Source: Blastomussa wellsi (lineage: Eukaryota > Cnidaria > Anthozoa > Scleractinia > Plerogyridae). Taken from it: a stretch of DNA of 64,000 nucleotides. The stretch spans positions 2,807,317-2,871,316 of the forward strand of contig OX393570.1 in assembly GCA_947652115.1 (NCBI GenBank), read 5' to 3'. Numbering within the stretch: position 1 is the first letter of the stretch; the number at the start of each line of letters is the position of its first letter. Below the pieces are notes generated by a model. The model made no database searches. It was not told the DNA's origin and worked only from the letters and a program-made list of their open reading frames with translations. Shown here one piece after another: positions 20,470-31,680 of the stretch. Position numbers and translations under genes: made by a program.

Positions 20470-22137
20470 TTGTACTGTCTATGCTTCTGCAAAATAACAA
20501 TAACGAGTTCGTATCGCAAGTAATAGAAAATCAAGAGTGTTGGATATTAAAGGGCCCTAGTAAGCCACACCTTTGTTATTGATTAAATGTGAGAATTTTC
20601 ATATTATACTTTACGTAGATTGTGAAGAAACGAAAGAAATCCCTTGAGAAACCTGCTAAAGGTAATTTAAACACTTCTAGTAACAACCCACGGCAATATA
20701 ATACGACTGCGCTTCACTTTACAATTTCCATAATTTCGATGCCATTGAAAATGGCGGAAGCTGACTAGGGCCCTTTAATTCTGATTTCAGACACCTAGAA
20801 AAGCTAGCGTTCTCTAGTTGTTGTTTTAATACATCACCTTTCTCAAGATCTTATTCTTTGGGCGTTAAGCGGCATAATTATAAGAATCATCTTCATTAAG
20901 ACTCTGCCTAGTAGCAGCTGTTTTTAATTCTCACATTTGTTTTACAGAATGCGGTATGCTAGAGAGTCTTTAGATATTTTGTGGTTACTTCACCTCTTTG
21001 TCTGAAAAATTCTGCAATGTAGTTAGTAATATAGTAAAAAAATAACTGCGTAAGTGAAAATGTTTCGAACTGTTAAGATATACATTCATCTTTGCGTTCA
21101 AGAGTTCATGTGGATATAGAAAGATGCCTGTTTAAGCCATAAAATATTACTTTTGTACCAGAAAATTTCACGGTAAAGTTTGTAAACTAATTTTTTCCAA
21201 GGACTTTTAAATTGTTTTCATGAAACGGTTTGCATGAAAAGTAAAAAATACCCCACGTGGTTTATAAAAGTAGAAATTGACAGTGTCATGCAGTTGGTGA
21301 GATGTTATTTGCAATGAAATTCTAAATTAAAAACATTTTGAAAACTAAATCGTACCGGCTTTCACACATCTGCACTTAAATTCTACATGCAAACAAAACG
21401 AGTTCACAGACATTCAAAATACAGACCCAAATAACCGTAGCAATTTCATATCCCTCGCTCGGCTACGCTAGTTTAGATTAAGATTACATAAATTGTCGAG
21501 AGGACATAACTGTGAATTCGTATATGTCACTATTTGCAAGTTACTGCTTATAAATAAAGGCGTTGAACTATGCCAAACTATACCTGGATGAAGAAGCAAT
21601 TTAATTTTCAGACCACGACAGTTCACTACGTTTTGGCAAATAACTGATAAGAACCCTTCCAGGGAAGTTTCCAGACAGACTCTGTAGTTTGTGCAGGTGA
21701 TTGTCATGTGTTTAATTTATATTTTACATCAAATCTTTGATAGAAGAAGGCGCGTATAATAAAACACACCTATAATTAAACGGTTAATCAGCATTTATTC
21801 TACTTCTATCGCCTTATAATTATTTTATTTTGCACTTACGGATGACGAATTAATTGTCCTAAAAGGGTCTCGCAGACATGTAGTCAAATCGCACGGGTCG
21901 TACCATGTCGAGCTTTTCTCCACACCATCTCGAAGTCTTTCTCAACATCTCGCCGATTTATTCTGCAAGACTTAAATTATCCCTGGTTCGCAGAAATGAT
22001 CATAACGTTTCGCCATTTCGCAAAATCTATGATTTAGACTGCCGATCCACCCTAAATGTTACAAAGTAACGATTTGTGGTCTCAGTAATCGTACCGTTAC
22101 TTTATCGTCGTTTACTCAACCGAGTTTTGTTTTATTG
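20470..22137. other. Intergenic region upstream of D8C gene
   Basis: Contains a MITE at 20547-20779 (TTAAAGGGCCCTAGT mirrored by ACTAGGGCCCTTTAA, about 232 bp) and otherwise AT-rich DNA with no supported exon. The promoter of the minus-strand D8C gene should lie just above 20469; no clear TATA box or other element was identified. Confidence 0.5.
20547..20779. mobile_element. MITE with TTAAAGGGCCCTAGT ends
   Basis: Perfect 15-bp inverted ends flank about 200 bp of AT-rich DNA without coding capacity. Confidence 0.65.
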
Positions 22138-22355
22138 GAATATAATTTGGTTTTATCAACTGGGTTGATAATGTGAATTTGCCACCGTAAAGGGATTCAA
22201 GAGCTGACGTTTCGAGGGCTAACGCTCGAAACGTCAGCTCTTGAATCTCTTTACGGTGGCAAATTCACATTATCAACCCAGTTGATAAAACCAAATTATA
22301 TTGTTATACATCCCACCGACGCAGCACCACAGTTTCTTTTGAAACTTACCCCCTC
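22138..22355. mobile_element. Penelope-like inverted pLTR pair (hairpin) with hammerhead-like core
   Basis: The left arm 22141-22217 and right arm 22225-22300 are near-perfect reverse complements (about 76 bp; shared words GGTTTTATCAACTGGGTTGA, TGCCACCGTAAAG, GAGCTGACGTTTCGAG). A tail follows that recurs in the other copies (CACCGACGCAGCACCACAGT, GAAACTTACCCCCTC). The loop contains GGGCTAACGCTCGAAAC. Inverted terminal pLTRs are known in Penelope-like retroelements, whose pLTRs can encode hammerhead ribozymes. No RT/endonuclease ORF is retained. Confidence 0.6.
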
Positions 22356-22386
22356 TATTCATTTGTTTTATTGCATTCGAAACATT

Positions 22387-22483
22387 TTTTGAAGAATGGT
22401 TTTATATCGGAGCAAGTACTTTCATTTTAAATATTTTTTTTGAAGAATGGTTTTATATCGGAGCAATTACTTTCATTTTACAT
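22387..22483 (+). repeat. Two tandem 51-bp units
   Basis: GAAGAATGGTTTTATATCGG plus AGCAA(G/T)TACTTTCATTTTA begins at 22391 and again at 22442. Non-coding. Confidence 0.7.
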
Positions 22484-22852
22484 CATTTGTAATTAACAAA
22501 AGGCTCTTAATTATTGATTGACTTTAAATTTCACGTTTATTCATACTTAATCAGTATTTTACGAATTCTTACTGGTCTATCTGTCTATGCTCTTTACTAA
22601 TTATTGAAATACACACTCCTATAACAACTTTTCTTACAATAACGTAAAGTCCGAGGAAGGTTTAACATTTCTAGCGTTTAATAGAAGCCATTTTCCAATT
22701 TAATTTCAAGGAACTAACTAGCAATGACAACAGAATGGTTTATGCGTAACATTTCGGTACTTTCTGCTAACCCATCAGATAGTTTGAAACTTTGAACATA
22801 CACAAAATGCTAAACAAGGAACAAACAGGTGGTGTCGGAATATTTTGATATG

Positions 22853-23010
22853 TCATAGGCGGCGGAGCATGGGGGGGGGGGGGCTGCAGTCCCCCAAACG
22901 AAAATTTGGGGTGCTCATTTAATATTCCCCCACCCCGGCCCATCTGGCCCGATGAACCATGAACCAGCTCAGTCAGTCTAACTGGGGATCTGCAGGGGTG
23001 GTCCTTGGGT
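22853..23010 (-). repeat. Transposon-end fragment with G/C runs
   Basis: GGCGGCGGAGCATGGGGG...GGCTGCAGTCCCCC resembles the end of the 16277-16660 element. The open frame across it on the minus strand is proline-rich low-complexity translation, not a gene. Confidence 0.4.
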
Positions 23011-23306
23011 CGGGTCCATGTATATTTCCACCTCGGGAAACTGTTACCACAGCTGCGAGCCAAAATAAATAAATTGTCCTGGAAATAAAACGGAGTCTTT
23101 GACAGACAAAAAGTAAGAGACTGAAATATGAACACGTCACACAATATCGACGTCACGCTTTCGTACATGAGCGCTGTGCTGCGTCTACATGCGCCGCTAC
23201 GGAAGACGGAGCCTGAAGCCGATCTTGTGCCATGAAATCAAAGGACTGACAACTAGCTGTCTTCTCTGTTCAGTTTTCATCGACACCTCCACGAATTCCC
23301 AAAAGC

Positions 23307-26300
23307 ATGAAAAAGGTAAGATTCGTGCACGTTTTGAACGATGTAGTTGAAATGTGCGTGAACGAGGTCAGCTCACAACTTTATTCTGCATTATTCATGA
23401 AATGACCTCGCAAATTACCCTGAGGGCCATCCATTTATTCCACACCCCCTACCCTGGCTTGTAGAGTAGTTTTCCTCTAACAAGTCCAAGGGCTTCAAAA
23501 ATCTTTTCCGAGATGGTAGCTCCGTCGGCATACAGTGATCTTTCGAATATTTCTGGTGGAGTTTGTTGGGGAATGGTTGGTTATTTTTTGATAGGGATAG
23601 GGGGTGGTATCATGTCGACACTTTCATCTTGTCAACGATCAACGGAGGCTGTGCATATTATACGGAATAGCCCTGATGGTTTGCCAGCCACGTGCACAGG
23701 TATAATTCTTAGACTAATTTTAACAAGATACCTGTACAACCTTGTACTTCATTCCACTGGTGGTGTATTGGGCGATTTAGCGATTCTATGAGCATTCATT
23801 TTAAAAATTTATGTAGGGAGCGTGTTCCCGGACCCTCCCCTAGATGGGTTGCGCCTGTGTCACACACTATATATGTCTGTGGCATTTGCATTAGCCCCCC
23901 TCAGTCCCTGCAATCACATTTTTATCACCTCTCCACCCCAACCCTACAGTACCCCCTTCTTTCTATAAGTGAGAATCACTAGCTCTTCCACTGATTACAA
24001 TAAGGAAAAATACAGCAATTACTGACACTTGCAAGTGGACTTAAATTGTAATCCTTTGGGTCCTAGACATTTGCATACCCCTAGGCAGGGATGATGTAGG
24101 GGGTGCAGGGGGTGCACACCTCCTAGTGCTAGTGTGCTAGTGTTCTGCTTACGTCACCCACGAGTTACCTCATTCCTTAGTGGTGCACCCCCTCCTGAGA
24201 AAAATCCTGGATCCACCCCTGCTGGGGACAGGCAATATGTTTCATTCAATTTTTTATCCATGTCCCCCAACAAAATATAACTCAAAATTCCCCCCTAGAA
24301 AAAAATACTTTTTGTTTTTTCACCAAACAATGTCAACTTTTCCTCTAACCTCTTCAGGAATATTTGATGGATGAAAGAATGTCAACAGAACTGTCCCCAG
24401 GGTGGTGTGGTGGGGGGGGGGGTGGATTTAAAATGGAATGACTCTGTAATACGTATTGTTGAAATGTTGTTTTAAATAAACTGTTCATATACCTATTTAA
24501 GAAAACTGGAGCAAATAAGAAATTATGGAAATTAAAAAAATCGATATTTGACATGACAATGTCAAAACTTTTGGTCACATGGTTGTTATGCAAAGGATAA
24601 ACGAACAGCCACATGTTCTATTGTCTTTGATAATTTTAATTAGATTGAAGGATTAATTGCTGCAACACTAACACCATTTGACAAGGACGGGTAAGTATCT
24701 TTTGCACAGTGATATTTAGAGCAGAATGCTATAATAAGATAAGGAACCTGGATGCTAAATGTGATTTGCCCAATATGGGCCTGGTACGAGTCATTCGTAC
24801 CATGTTGTTTTTCGTCATTCTGTAGCGAGAATATCTATGTGAAATGGATAAATTCCTATCTAATATTTTCTAAGGGTGCTTTATTGCCCTCCCTCCTTTC
24901 CCTCATTCCTCGATAAAAAGGGAAAATGGTATCCACCTGATAAATTGTTATTCTGAAATGGTTGCTGTAATAGGTTTTGTTATCCATTTGAGAATGAGAG
25001 TCCAAAATTTATGTTATGGGACAAAACCTGCAGCTCCTTCTACCTGGGGTATTCTTGGTAGTGATATGGAGCAAGATACCCCCAAAATATGCAGTTTAAG
25101 CATCTGCTGTAGGTTTATTCAGCAGTTTTGAGTGAAAACGTATTTATTACAAAAATTTATAAATTTGCTAAAGAAGTAACTTTGGAGCTAGGAATTCAAC
25201 AATCCAGACAAGAAAAAAAAAAAAGTATCCGAAAAATGGTTTTTTTTAGGGTGCCTGTTAGGCACTCTAAAAATGTTTAGCCCCACCCCTGCTTGCTTTC
25301 ACCCTGCCCCAATCACCCCCCCCCCCCCCCCCAAAGCACCTGGAAGCATCCATTCCTAGGGTACATATGAACTGCCACTGCTACAATTTATTCATTAATA
25401 TTCATTAATATTCCTTAATTTAATCAGATACTGAACCCATGAGCTTTGTATACTCTTCAATCGAACTTTGAATTAAGATATTATGAATTAGGTCAATGGT
25501 TTATATCAGAAGCCTATCAAAAATATAAAATATCTGTTTCAAAAATTACAAAAAATAATTAAAATCTGTCAACAGGGAACTTAATTTAGACGTGGTAGAT
25601 GATTATGCTAGGCACCTGGTAAAGGAAAGCATAAATGGCTTATTTGGTAAGTGAATTGTCAGTGTCAAGAAAATCTTCTTTATTAAGTTATTTATAGTTA
25701 TAATTAAAATCTAGCCATGTTATATTGCGATTCCTGAGTTTTGATTGGTTTTCAGGCTATGGTATATATATTCATAGGAATTTTAAATAAAGTGGCAAAG
25801 AAAATAGAGTATTTTTTCTTCCAAATCATCTAAAATTCCCCCACAAATCCCATTTTTTTTTCTTGTGTCTAGGCCTAATTCAAACCCATGATGACCTCCC
25901 AGATACCGGTCGTGCGTTCTAACCAAGCGACCTACAAAAACTCTTGAAGAGCTAAGGCCATTTACCAGGTTCAAAAATGACACGCATCCTGCATACTGCG
26001 CGGATCAGCAATGTACAAACAACATGAGTGTGATATCATTATTATAATGATCATTATTTTGATATTTGTATTGATCATCTTCAATGTCAACAGTCACTGG
26101 TACAACTGGGGAAAGTACATTACTCACAGTGGATGAGAGAAAGAAACTGGCAGAAATGTGGATTCAAGTAGGAAAAGACAGGTTAAAATAATCATGGCTT
26201 TCCGTCTCAATCTCCTATCCTTAACCATCCTTTTCCTTTTTGTTTTACTATCAACTCTTTGGTGTTTTTCTTCCCTAGTAAACTATTAGTGTTAGGTTTC

Positions 26301-29300
26301 CTTCATTTTAAGGATAATTTGGTTCGTTGCAAAAAATAAAGAAAATATCGTGACATAGCCCCTTTAAGTACAGTGATGAACATGTTACTTCTCCTTACAA
26401 TATCAATACAACTTCCAGGCGATTAATTAATGAGAATTAACAAACTCATACCAGCTAGGAGTTCGAGATAACTGAGTTCACATAAAATATCTGAGGCCAA
26501 ATCTGACTCAAATCTCAGCTAGGGCAAATGGCTACATTTTTTCGAAATAGATAGGCTGAGAGATTTCTAGTTGAGCGAGTTTGAGATGGCGGAGCCTTAT
26601 TGTACTTGTTGACTGAATATAAAACAGATCAACCTTTCTTTCAGATTCGATCATATTATAATACAAGTTGGAACCTCTAACTTAAAGGATTCTCAAGAGC
26701 TGGTAATGATAAATTAAACAATCGTTATACCATAAAATTCATTACAGACTTTCCCAAAGTCGTCCGCTTCTCGTTGGAGGGCCAATAATTCAAATCAACC
26801 AATTGGACTGCTTTACTGATTGCCGGTCCAGTAGTTTTTCAGCATGGCGCCGAGAATGCCCTAAATGATCCTATGCGCTATCCCTGCATTTGTAAATGTC
26901 GTTTAACGGTGTACTGGGGGAATATCGGCCCTCGTTATTTTCTGTGCGGCTTTCGGTCCACTTTTTAAATGCCTCTGGCCACTATATATTCTTCCAGGGG
27001 TTTGGGGGTATGTAATACCTCCTGCCCTGAAAAAACTCCCTCCCCATCCCAGGCTACCCACCGTAACTGTAAGACCCAAAAATCCTTTTTATAATAACTG
27101 ATTTATTTTGCTTCAAAGGCAAGGCATGCTGAAGATATGGGAGCAACTGCAATTGGGTTAATGGCCACAAGTTTCTTTTCTCCCAAAGCCGTAGGTGTGT
27201 ATTTAATTTGATTTCTTTTAATATATTTAATAACTCTGACTTCTACAATTTGTTGCAGTTTTCCCGGAGCTGGACAATCCCTGGGCTTATATCCCTGGCT
27301 TTTGGAGGATGCGAAACTATAACTGTGTCTGAAAATGTTTTGATATAAACAAGAATGTCACATTGCATGAAACCTAAAACAAGTCCCACGGCTGTGAATT
27401 TACAAACCTTTCAGGTCTGAAAAAATTAATTAAAAACAAGCTCGAAAGCGATTCAGTAAACACAATTATTTTTTTAACGCAGTTTAAAACTGCTGAATAT
27501 AGTGAAAAGTTAACAAAATAAAACATATTCCTTTCTTTTCACAGATGACCTTGTGGAATATGTCCGTCTTGTTGCAGAGTGGGCACCAAACACACCTTTA
27601 TTTTACTACCACATCCCTGCTTGGACGCATATTCCGTGTAGGTAAAAAAATGTTATGAAGAAGTCTAGACGTGTAGCAAACAAAAACAAGCAAAGCGTTT
27701 CTTCCCATGTATCAAACGTTCTGGAACTGAGGCACTCGAGGATCTTCCGACCTGTTTTATCCAATCAAAAACTAGGGCGAGAGCTCGTAATACACCGAAA
27801 GTAATCGCGCGAGCAAAAACGTCATGTTGCTTAGCAACTTCAGGAAACAACACTCTAGGCTCAGTCCTTTCTCGGAGGCGGGATTTCGTCATCGACTGGC
27901 ACGTGTTCGCTGACTGATAGAGCGATTTTCGACTGAGTGCCGTAAACACAAAACCAAACTAATCACTCTGGCTAACTCTTTGGCCAATCACAGATGACAC
28001 AGGCAAACTAGTGAACCAATAGTGTAGAATTAAAAACGTAGCGGGCTTTTCGTTGGATAGGGAGTTGTCTATGGAGACCGTGGTCTTTCAATTACCGGTA
28101 ACTCAGTTTTGTTGCTGTCACAGTTTTAATGGAAGACTTTTTAAAAGCTGCAATGCCCAAGATTCCAACACTAGCGGGATTGAAGTTCACAAGTATCGAC
28201 ATGTTTGACTTGGGTCGCTGCCTTGTTATCGGCGACAAAAAGATTCAGATTCTCTTTGGAGGAGACGAGGTTAGTTGTGAAATCATGCGGGAACTCGTAA
28301 AAATCCGCCTGTTGTTAGCTAGCGGTCTCACCGGAGAGCACATAAGAAAAATTGTTCCGTTTCTCACCCAGCACCAGTCAGCGGTTTGATTTCAGTCGTG
28401 GTTTAGTGGAGCGAGTTTCAATTGAGTTTCGTCAAACCAAAACCAAAAACAAAGAACGGAGACAATCCAGTGAACCACTCAAAACTTGAAGGAATTTCAC
28501 GTAGCCGGTAAAAAGCGCGGGAAAACGTCCACGCGCGACTTTATTTCTGATTGGCTGAAAAAGTGGCGCGAGATTTTTAAACCAATCACCTGTCGCACCC
28601 TTGTCGCTATTTACTCTCTCTATTGCTATTGAGAGCGTCTAACAGATCTCCCTTGTTTATATTTGATGTCCGCAACAAATGTTTCCCCGCTTGGTCGCGC
28701 ATGGAAACATCCTGAAACGTCTGCAACGATGTTTCCTCATTTTCCACTAAACACGACGGTAACACCAAAGACTACGTCGACAAATTTTGATTCCCTCGGT
28801 TTGTTTATCACTGTCAGACTTAACCCGAAACTGAATAAGTACGGACAGCATACATTTCCAAACAGATGTTAGAAAAAGTCGCCTTTGAGTGCTCAAGTAA
28901 CCGCGTTGATTTGGTCATTTCGCGTTCTTGTTTTACAGGGGCAGGCACTAAAATGTACATAAATGTATATACCCAAGCAATGAACCGCCGTTGTAGTTTA
29001 CCTTATATAGATTACCCATCATAATAAGAGCTTGGTATACTTGCGTTCACTGCTAATTCTCTACTTGCACAATACCATAACACACCGCTTCTACCGCCCA
29101 AAAAAATTTGCGTAGGCATTGTTTTAGATTTCCCTTGGGACATCTTCATGTCCCAGGAGAAATCGCAAACAATGATTATGCAAATTTTTTTTTTTTGGGG
29201 GGGGGGGGTAAAAGAGGTGTATTATGGGATTTGTGCAAGTAGAGAATTTTACTGAAAAATAACTCTCAAATGTCTGTACACAATATATAATGAGCATTTT

Positions 29301-30914
29301 GCCTTTGATTTTGGGGTGTGTTTTCACTCTTTTTTGTAGATTCTGCTAAGTGCTTTGGCTATGGGGGCTCGCGCTACAGTTGGAGGGTGAGGCGACTATT
29401 CTGTTCCTTCTTGGATTTCATCTGTATTATAATAAAAATATAAGAATTTGTGGGCGGAGAATTCATGACGGTTATTTAGTCAGAGACGCGAGCTTTTCGG
29501 AAAATTATTCCTTTACTTTCATCAGGGTCCATCAGGAACTCGACGAACCTATGACAAACAGTTTCGCAGGAACACCGGCCGAGCGCTAGCTAGGAGTAAC
29601 TTTTGATAACCATATACTTAAGTTCTACTCAGTCCAAAGTTTTTTTTTGTTCTTGCAATTGGTTTAGGACGTATAACTTTGCTGGAAAGTTGCACAGTCG
29701 AATCATGGATGCCTTCAACAAAGGAGAAATAGAAGCAGCAAGAAAAGAACAGGTTAATATTGTCGCCTTTACTAAAACTCCAATACACCTCCCGATTTAA
29801 GAACGAACATATAAAAACTACCTTTCCGACTGACAAGTCATTCCATACCCGTTCACATGTTATCGGAAATGAGACAAAGGACGAACTCCCGAAATAACAA
29901 TGGTCAACAATTCTCTCGATAACGAGCAACTTCCCGCTTTGAACGAGCATGGCAAATCGAAATCCAAATGAGTGCAGGAGTTGGAGAAGCAAATTGCACG
30001 TGTTGTTTGTAGCTCATCGACTGGCTGAGAATCTCGAAAAATCAGTAACAGCTCTGATCAGCTGAGAAGTTTGGCAACCGACAAACCTATTTGGTCAATG
30101 AAATGTTGAAAATATGCGTTTTTGCTATTTTTTCTGAAACGTATTAACTCATCACGTTTTAAAAAACAAAGGTAATCAGAACCGTAACCGTGTTTTGGAA
30201 ACGTGGTGTTAACCTTAGATTATTACGATTTTATTTTTCGTTTTCTCCGTAGTTTTAGTTTCGATTGAGAAGATATATCAAACACTCGAGACAGTGTTTC
30301 ATCACATTTCCAAACACCTCGAAGTTCGTCAAAAGTACTCCGCTCTGCGTCGTATTTTGAACTCTCTTCTCGGTTTTTGGAAATGTGATGAAACACTGTC
30401 TCTCGTGTTTGATATATTACATAGTGTTCTTCAGTGTGAAGTCCGTGGTACTAAGCTTGCAGTTTATTGTATATCCTCACATTTAGTATCGATCTCAAGC
30501 CATGGTGAAACTCTACATTAAATACGGTAAGTGCTGAAGTGGTTTGAGAACTGTTGTGCATATGTACCTCGAAAATTCCTCTTAATTCTAGATATAGAAA
30601 ATATTCCCTACCTATGCCGATGTCTTTTGTTTCAAATTGGGTGTAGGGGTCATATGGTGAAATTATTTCTCCGGACACCCTTTGCCGAGAAACAATTGAG
30701 GTTCAGTCCACACAAGTGCACTTCAATGTTGTTTACATGACGATTTTTTCTCTCTTTGTCCCCAGGGGGCCATCCTGGTGTGGGGAAAACCATCATGAGA
30801 TTTCTTGGCTTGGACCTAGGTCCCACCCGTTCACCTCTCGCAAAGTTAAGCCAGAGACAGGAGACAGAATTGAGGGAAGAATTAGACAAAATTGGATTCT
30901 TTACTTGGCATTAA
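23307..30914 (+). CDS. NPL: N-acetylneuraminate lyase (sialic acid aldolase), 12 exons, 302 aa
   Basis: Exons 23307-23315, 24644-24690, 25576-25646, 26094-26181, 26645-26702, 27119-27194, 27545-27637, 28124-28269, 29340-29386, 29668-29752, 30487-30526, 30766-30914 sum to 909 nt with every phase closing. It is a DapA/NanA-type TIM barrel, cytosolic, splitting N-acetylneuraminate into N-acetylmannosamine and pyruvate. Visible residues: GLIAATLTPF at the start, GTTGES (45-50, carboxylate binding), FYYHIP with the catalytic Tyr near 138, LAGLKF with the Schiff-base Lys 168, LFGGDE, and ALAMGARATVGG before TYNFAGK. Length fits the family (about 300-320). The first coding exon holds only Met-Lys-Lys. 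The donor after 27637 (GTAGGT) was chosen over the nearby GTAAAA because only it keeps frame. Introns carry MITEs at 24086, 27925, 28399 and 30273. Confidence 0.9.
24086..24221 (+). mobile_element. MITE family 'TGCACCCCCTCCTGAG' (NPL intron copy)
   Basis: Begins CAGGGATGATGTAGGGGG and ends TCCTGGATCCACCCCTG. The interior CTGCTTACGTCACCCA and ATTCCTTAGTGGTGCACCCC recurs at 41988-42193, with a third partial copy at 59427-59505. The CAGGG ends and GGATCC sub-ends resemble hAT-type elements. Confidence 0.65.
26203..26322 (+). repeat. Dispersed repeat family of 4868-5020, second copy
   Basis: TATCCTTAACCATCCTTTTC, CTTTGGTGTTTTTCTTC and AGTAAACTATTAGTG in the same order as at 4868-5020. In an NPL intron. 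Confidence 0.55.
27925..28600 (-). mobile_element. MITE copies flanking NPL exon 8
   Basis: AGCGATTTTCGACTGAGTGCCG (27925) and, past the exon at 28124-28269, GCGAGTTTCAATTGAGTTTCG...GATTGGCTGAAAAAGTGGCGCGAG (28411-28590) are reverse-oriented relatives of the MITE at 10320-10606. The exon thus lies between two pieces of one repeat family. Confidence 0.5.
30273..30417 (+). mobile_element. MITE 'ATATCAAACACTCGAGACAG' (full copy)
   Basis: Ends AACACTCGAGACAGTGTTTC and GAAACACTGTCTCTCGTGTT are inverted, with inner arms CATCACATTTCCAAA and TTTGGAAATGTGATG. A core of about 60 bp contains CACCTCGAAGTTCGTC. It lies directly before the NPL exon at 30487. Confidence 0.75.
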
Positions 30915-31012
30915 AAGAAAAATAGTTCTGTCAATTTAATAGGGCAAAGTAATTATAGGGAAATGTTTTTATGTTTTCAAGTAGTTTTAACTAGCACCGT
31001 GAAAAATACCAT

Positions 31013-31160
31013 TTACCTCTGTTTCAAGACGAGTCTTGGTGCACAACCTATCATATGGAAATAAGTTTTACTCACACGTCCATCTTTTGCCTTTAAAATA
31101 AAACTAATTTCCATATGAACGGTTGAGCACCAAGACTCGCTCTGGTAGAATAGAGAGGAA
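31013..31160 (+). mobile_element. MITE family 'CAAGACGAGTCTTGGTGCAC'
   Basis: CAAGACGAGTCTTGGTGCAC...CATATGGAAAT is mirrored by ATTTCCATATGAACGG...GAGCACCAAGACTCG. Two other copies lie at 5855 and 48005. Between the convergent NPL and ATG3 genes. Confidence 0.7.
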
Positions 31161-31680
31161 GAAGGCAACTATGAAACGCAAACATCCTTTTCTTTGAGAT
31201 CATCAAATATTTTCTTGGATAATTACTCTACAATTCATCTATCGAAAGTTTCTTAAAAAGTGACGCATCTGTATATCACACCGAAAACGAAGGGTTATTA
31301 AATGAATTTTTATGAACTTTTGTTAAATAATTTTTTTCGATGATCACCACCCTGCTGCTACATACTCAGGGTGCCAGGGTATCATTCTTGCTCAATAATC
31401 ATTGGCCCAAGTCCTCGAGACTGGAATCTGCACAAGAAAGGCCTGTTTCTCTCGGTAGCGATGACCCACTTGTAACGCCCCTGAAATTCATTGGTTTCGC
31501 ATTTTGATTGGTAGGGAAGCCATTATGATTATCTTCGCTCTGATTGGTTAGTTCACTTTAAGAGTCCGTTAGCATGCCTAGCAAACTCCAAACCATATGT
31601 AACACTGTAATTACTTTCAAATGTCATAGAAAATTCGCTCTATTTAAGAAATTTATTACGATGCTGCGGCAAATGAGCCA

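Noticed and set aside
22767..23168. 133-codon minus-strand frame
   Set aside because: Low-complexity Pro/His-rich translation of a transposon-end fragment with homopolymer runs.
27637..27641. GTAAAA donor at 27642 for NPL exon 7
   Set aside because: It would shift exon 8 out of frame; the GTAGGT donor at 27638 keeps the family reading PAWTHIPFLMEDFL.
28129..28389. 86-codon frame as a separate gene
   Set aside because: Its first 47 codons are NPL exon 8; the rest reads into the intron after the donor at 28270.
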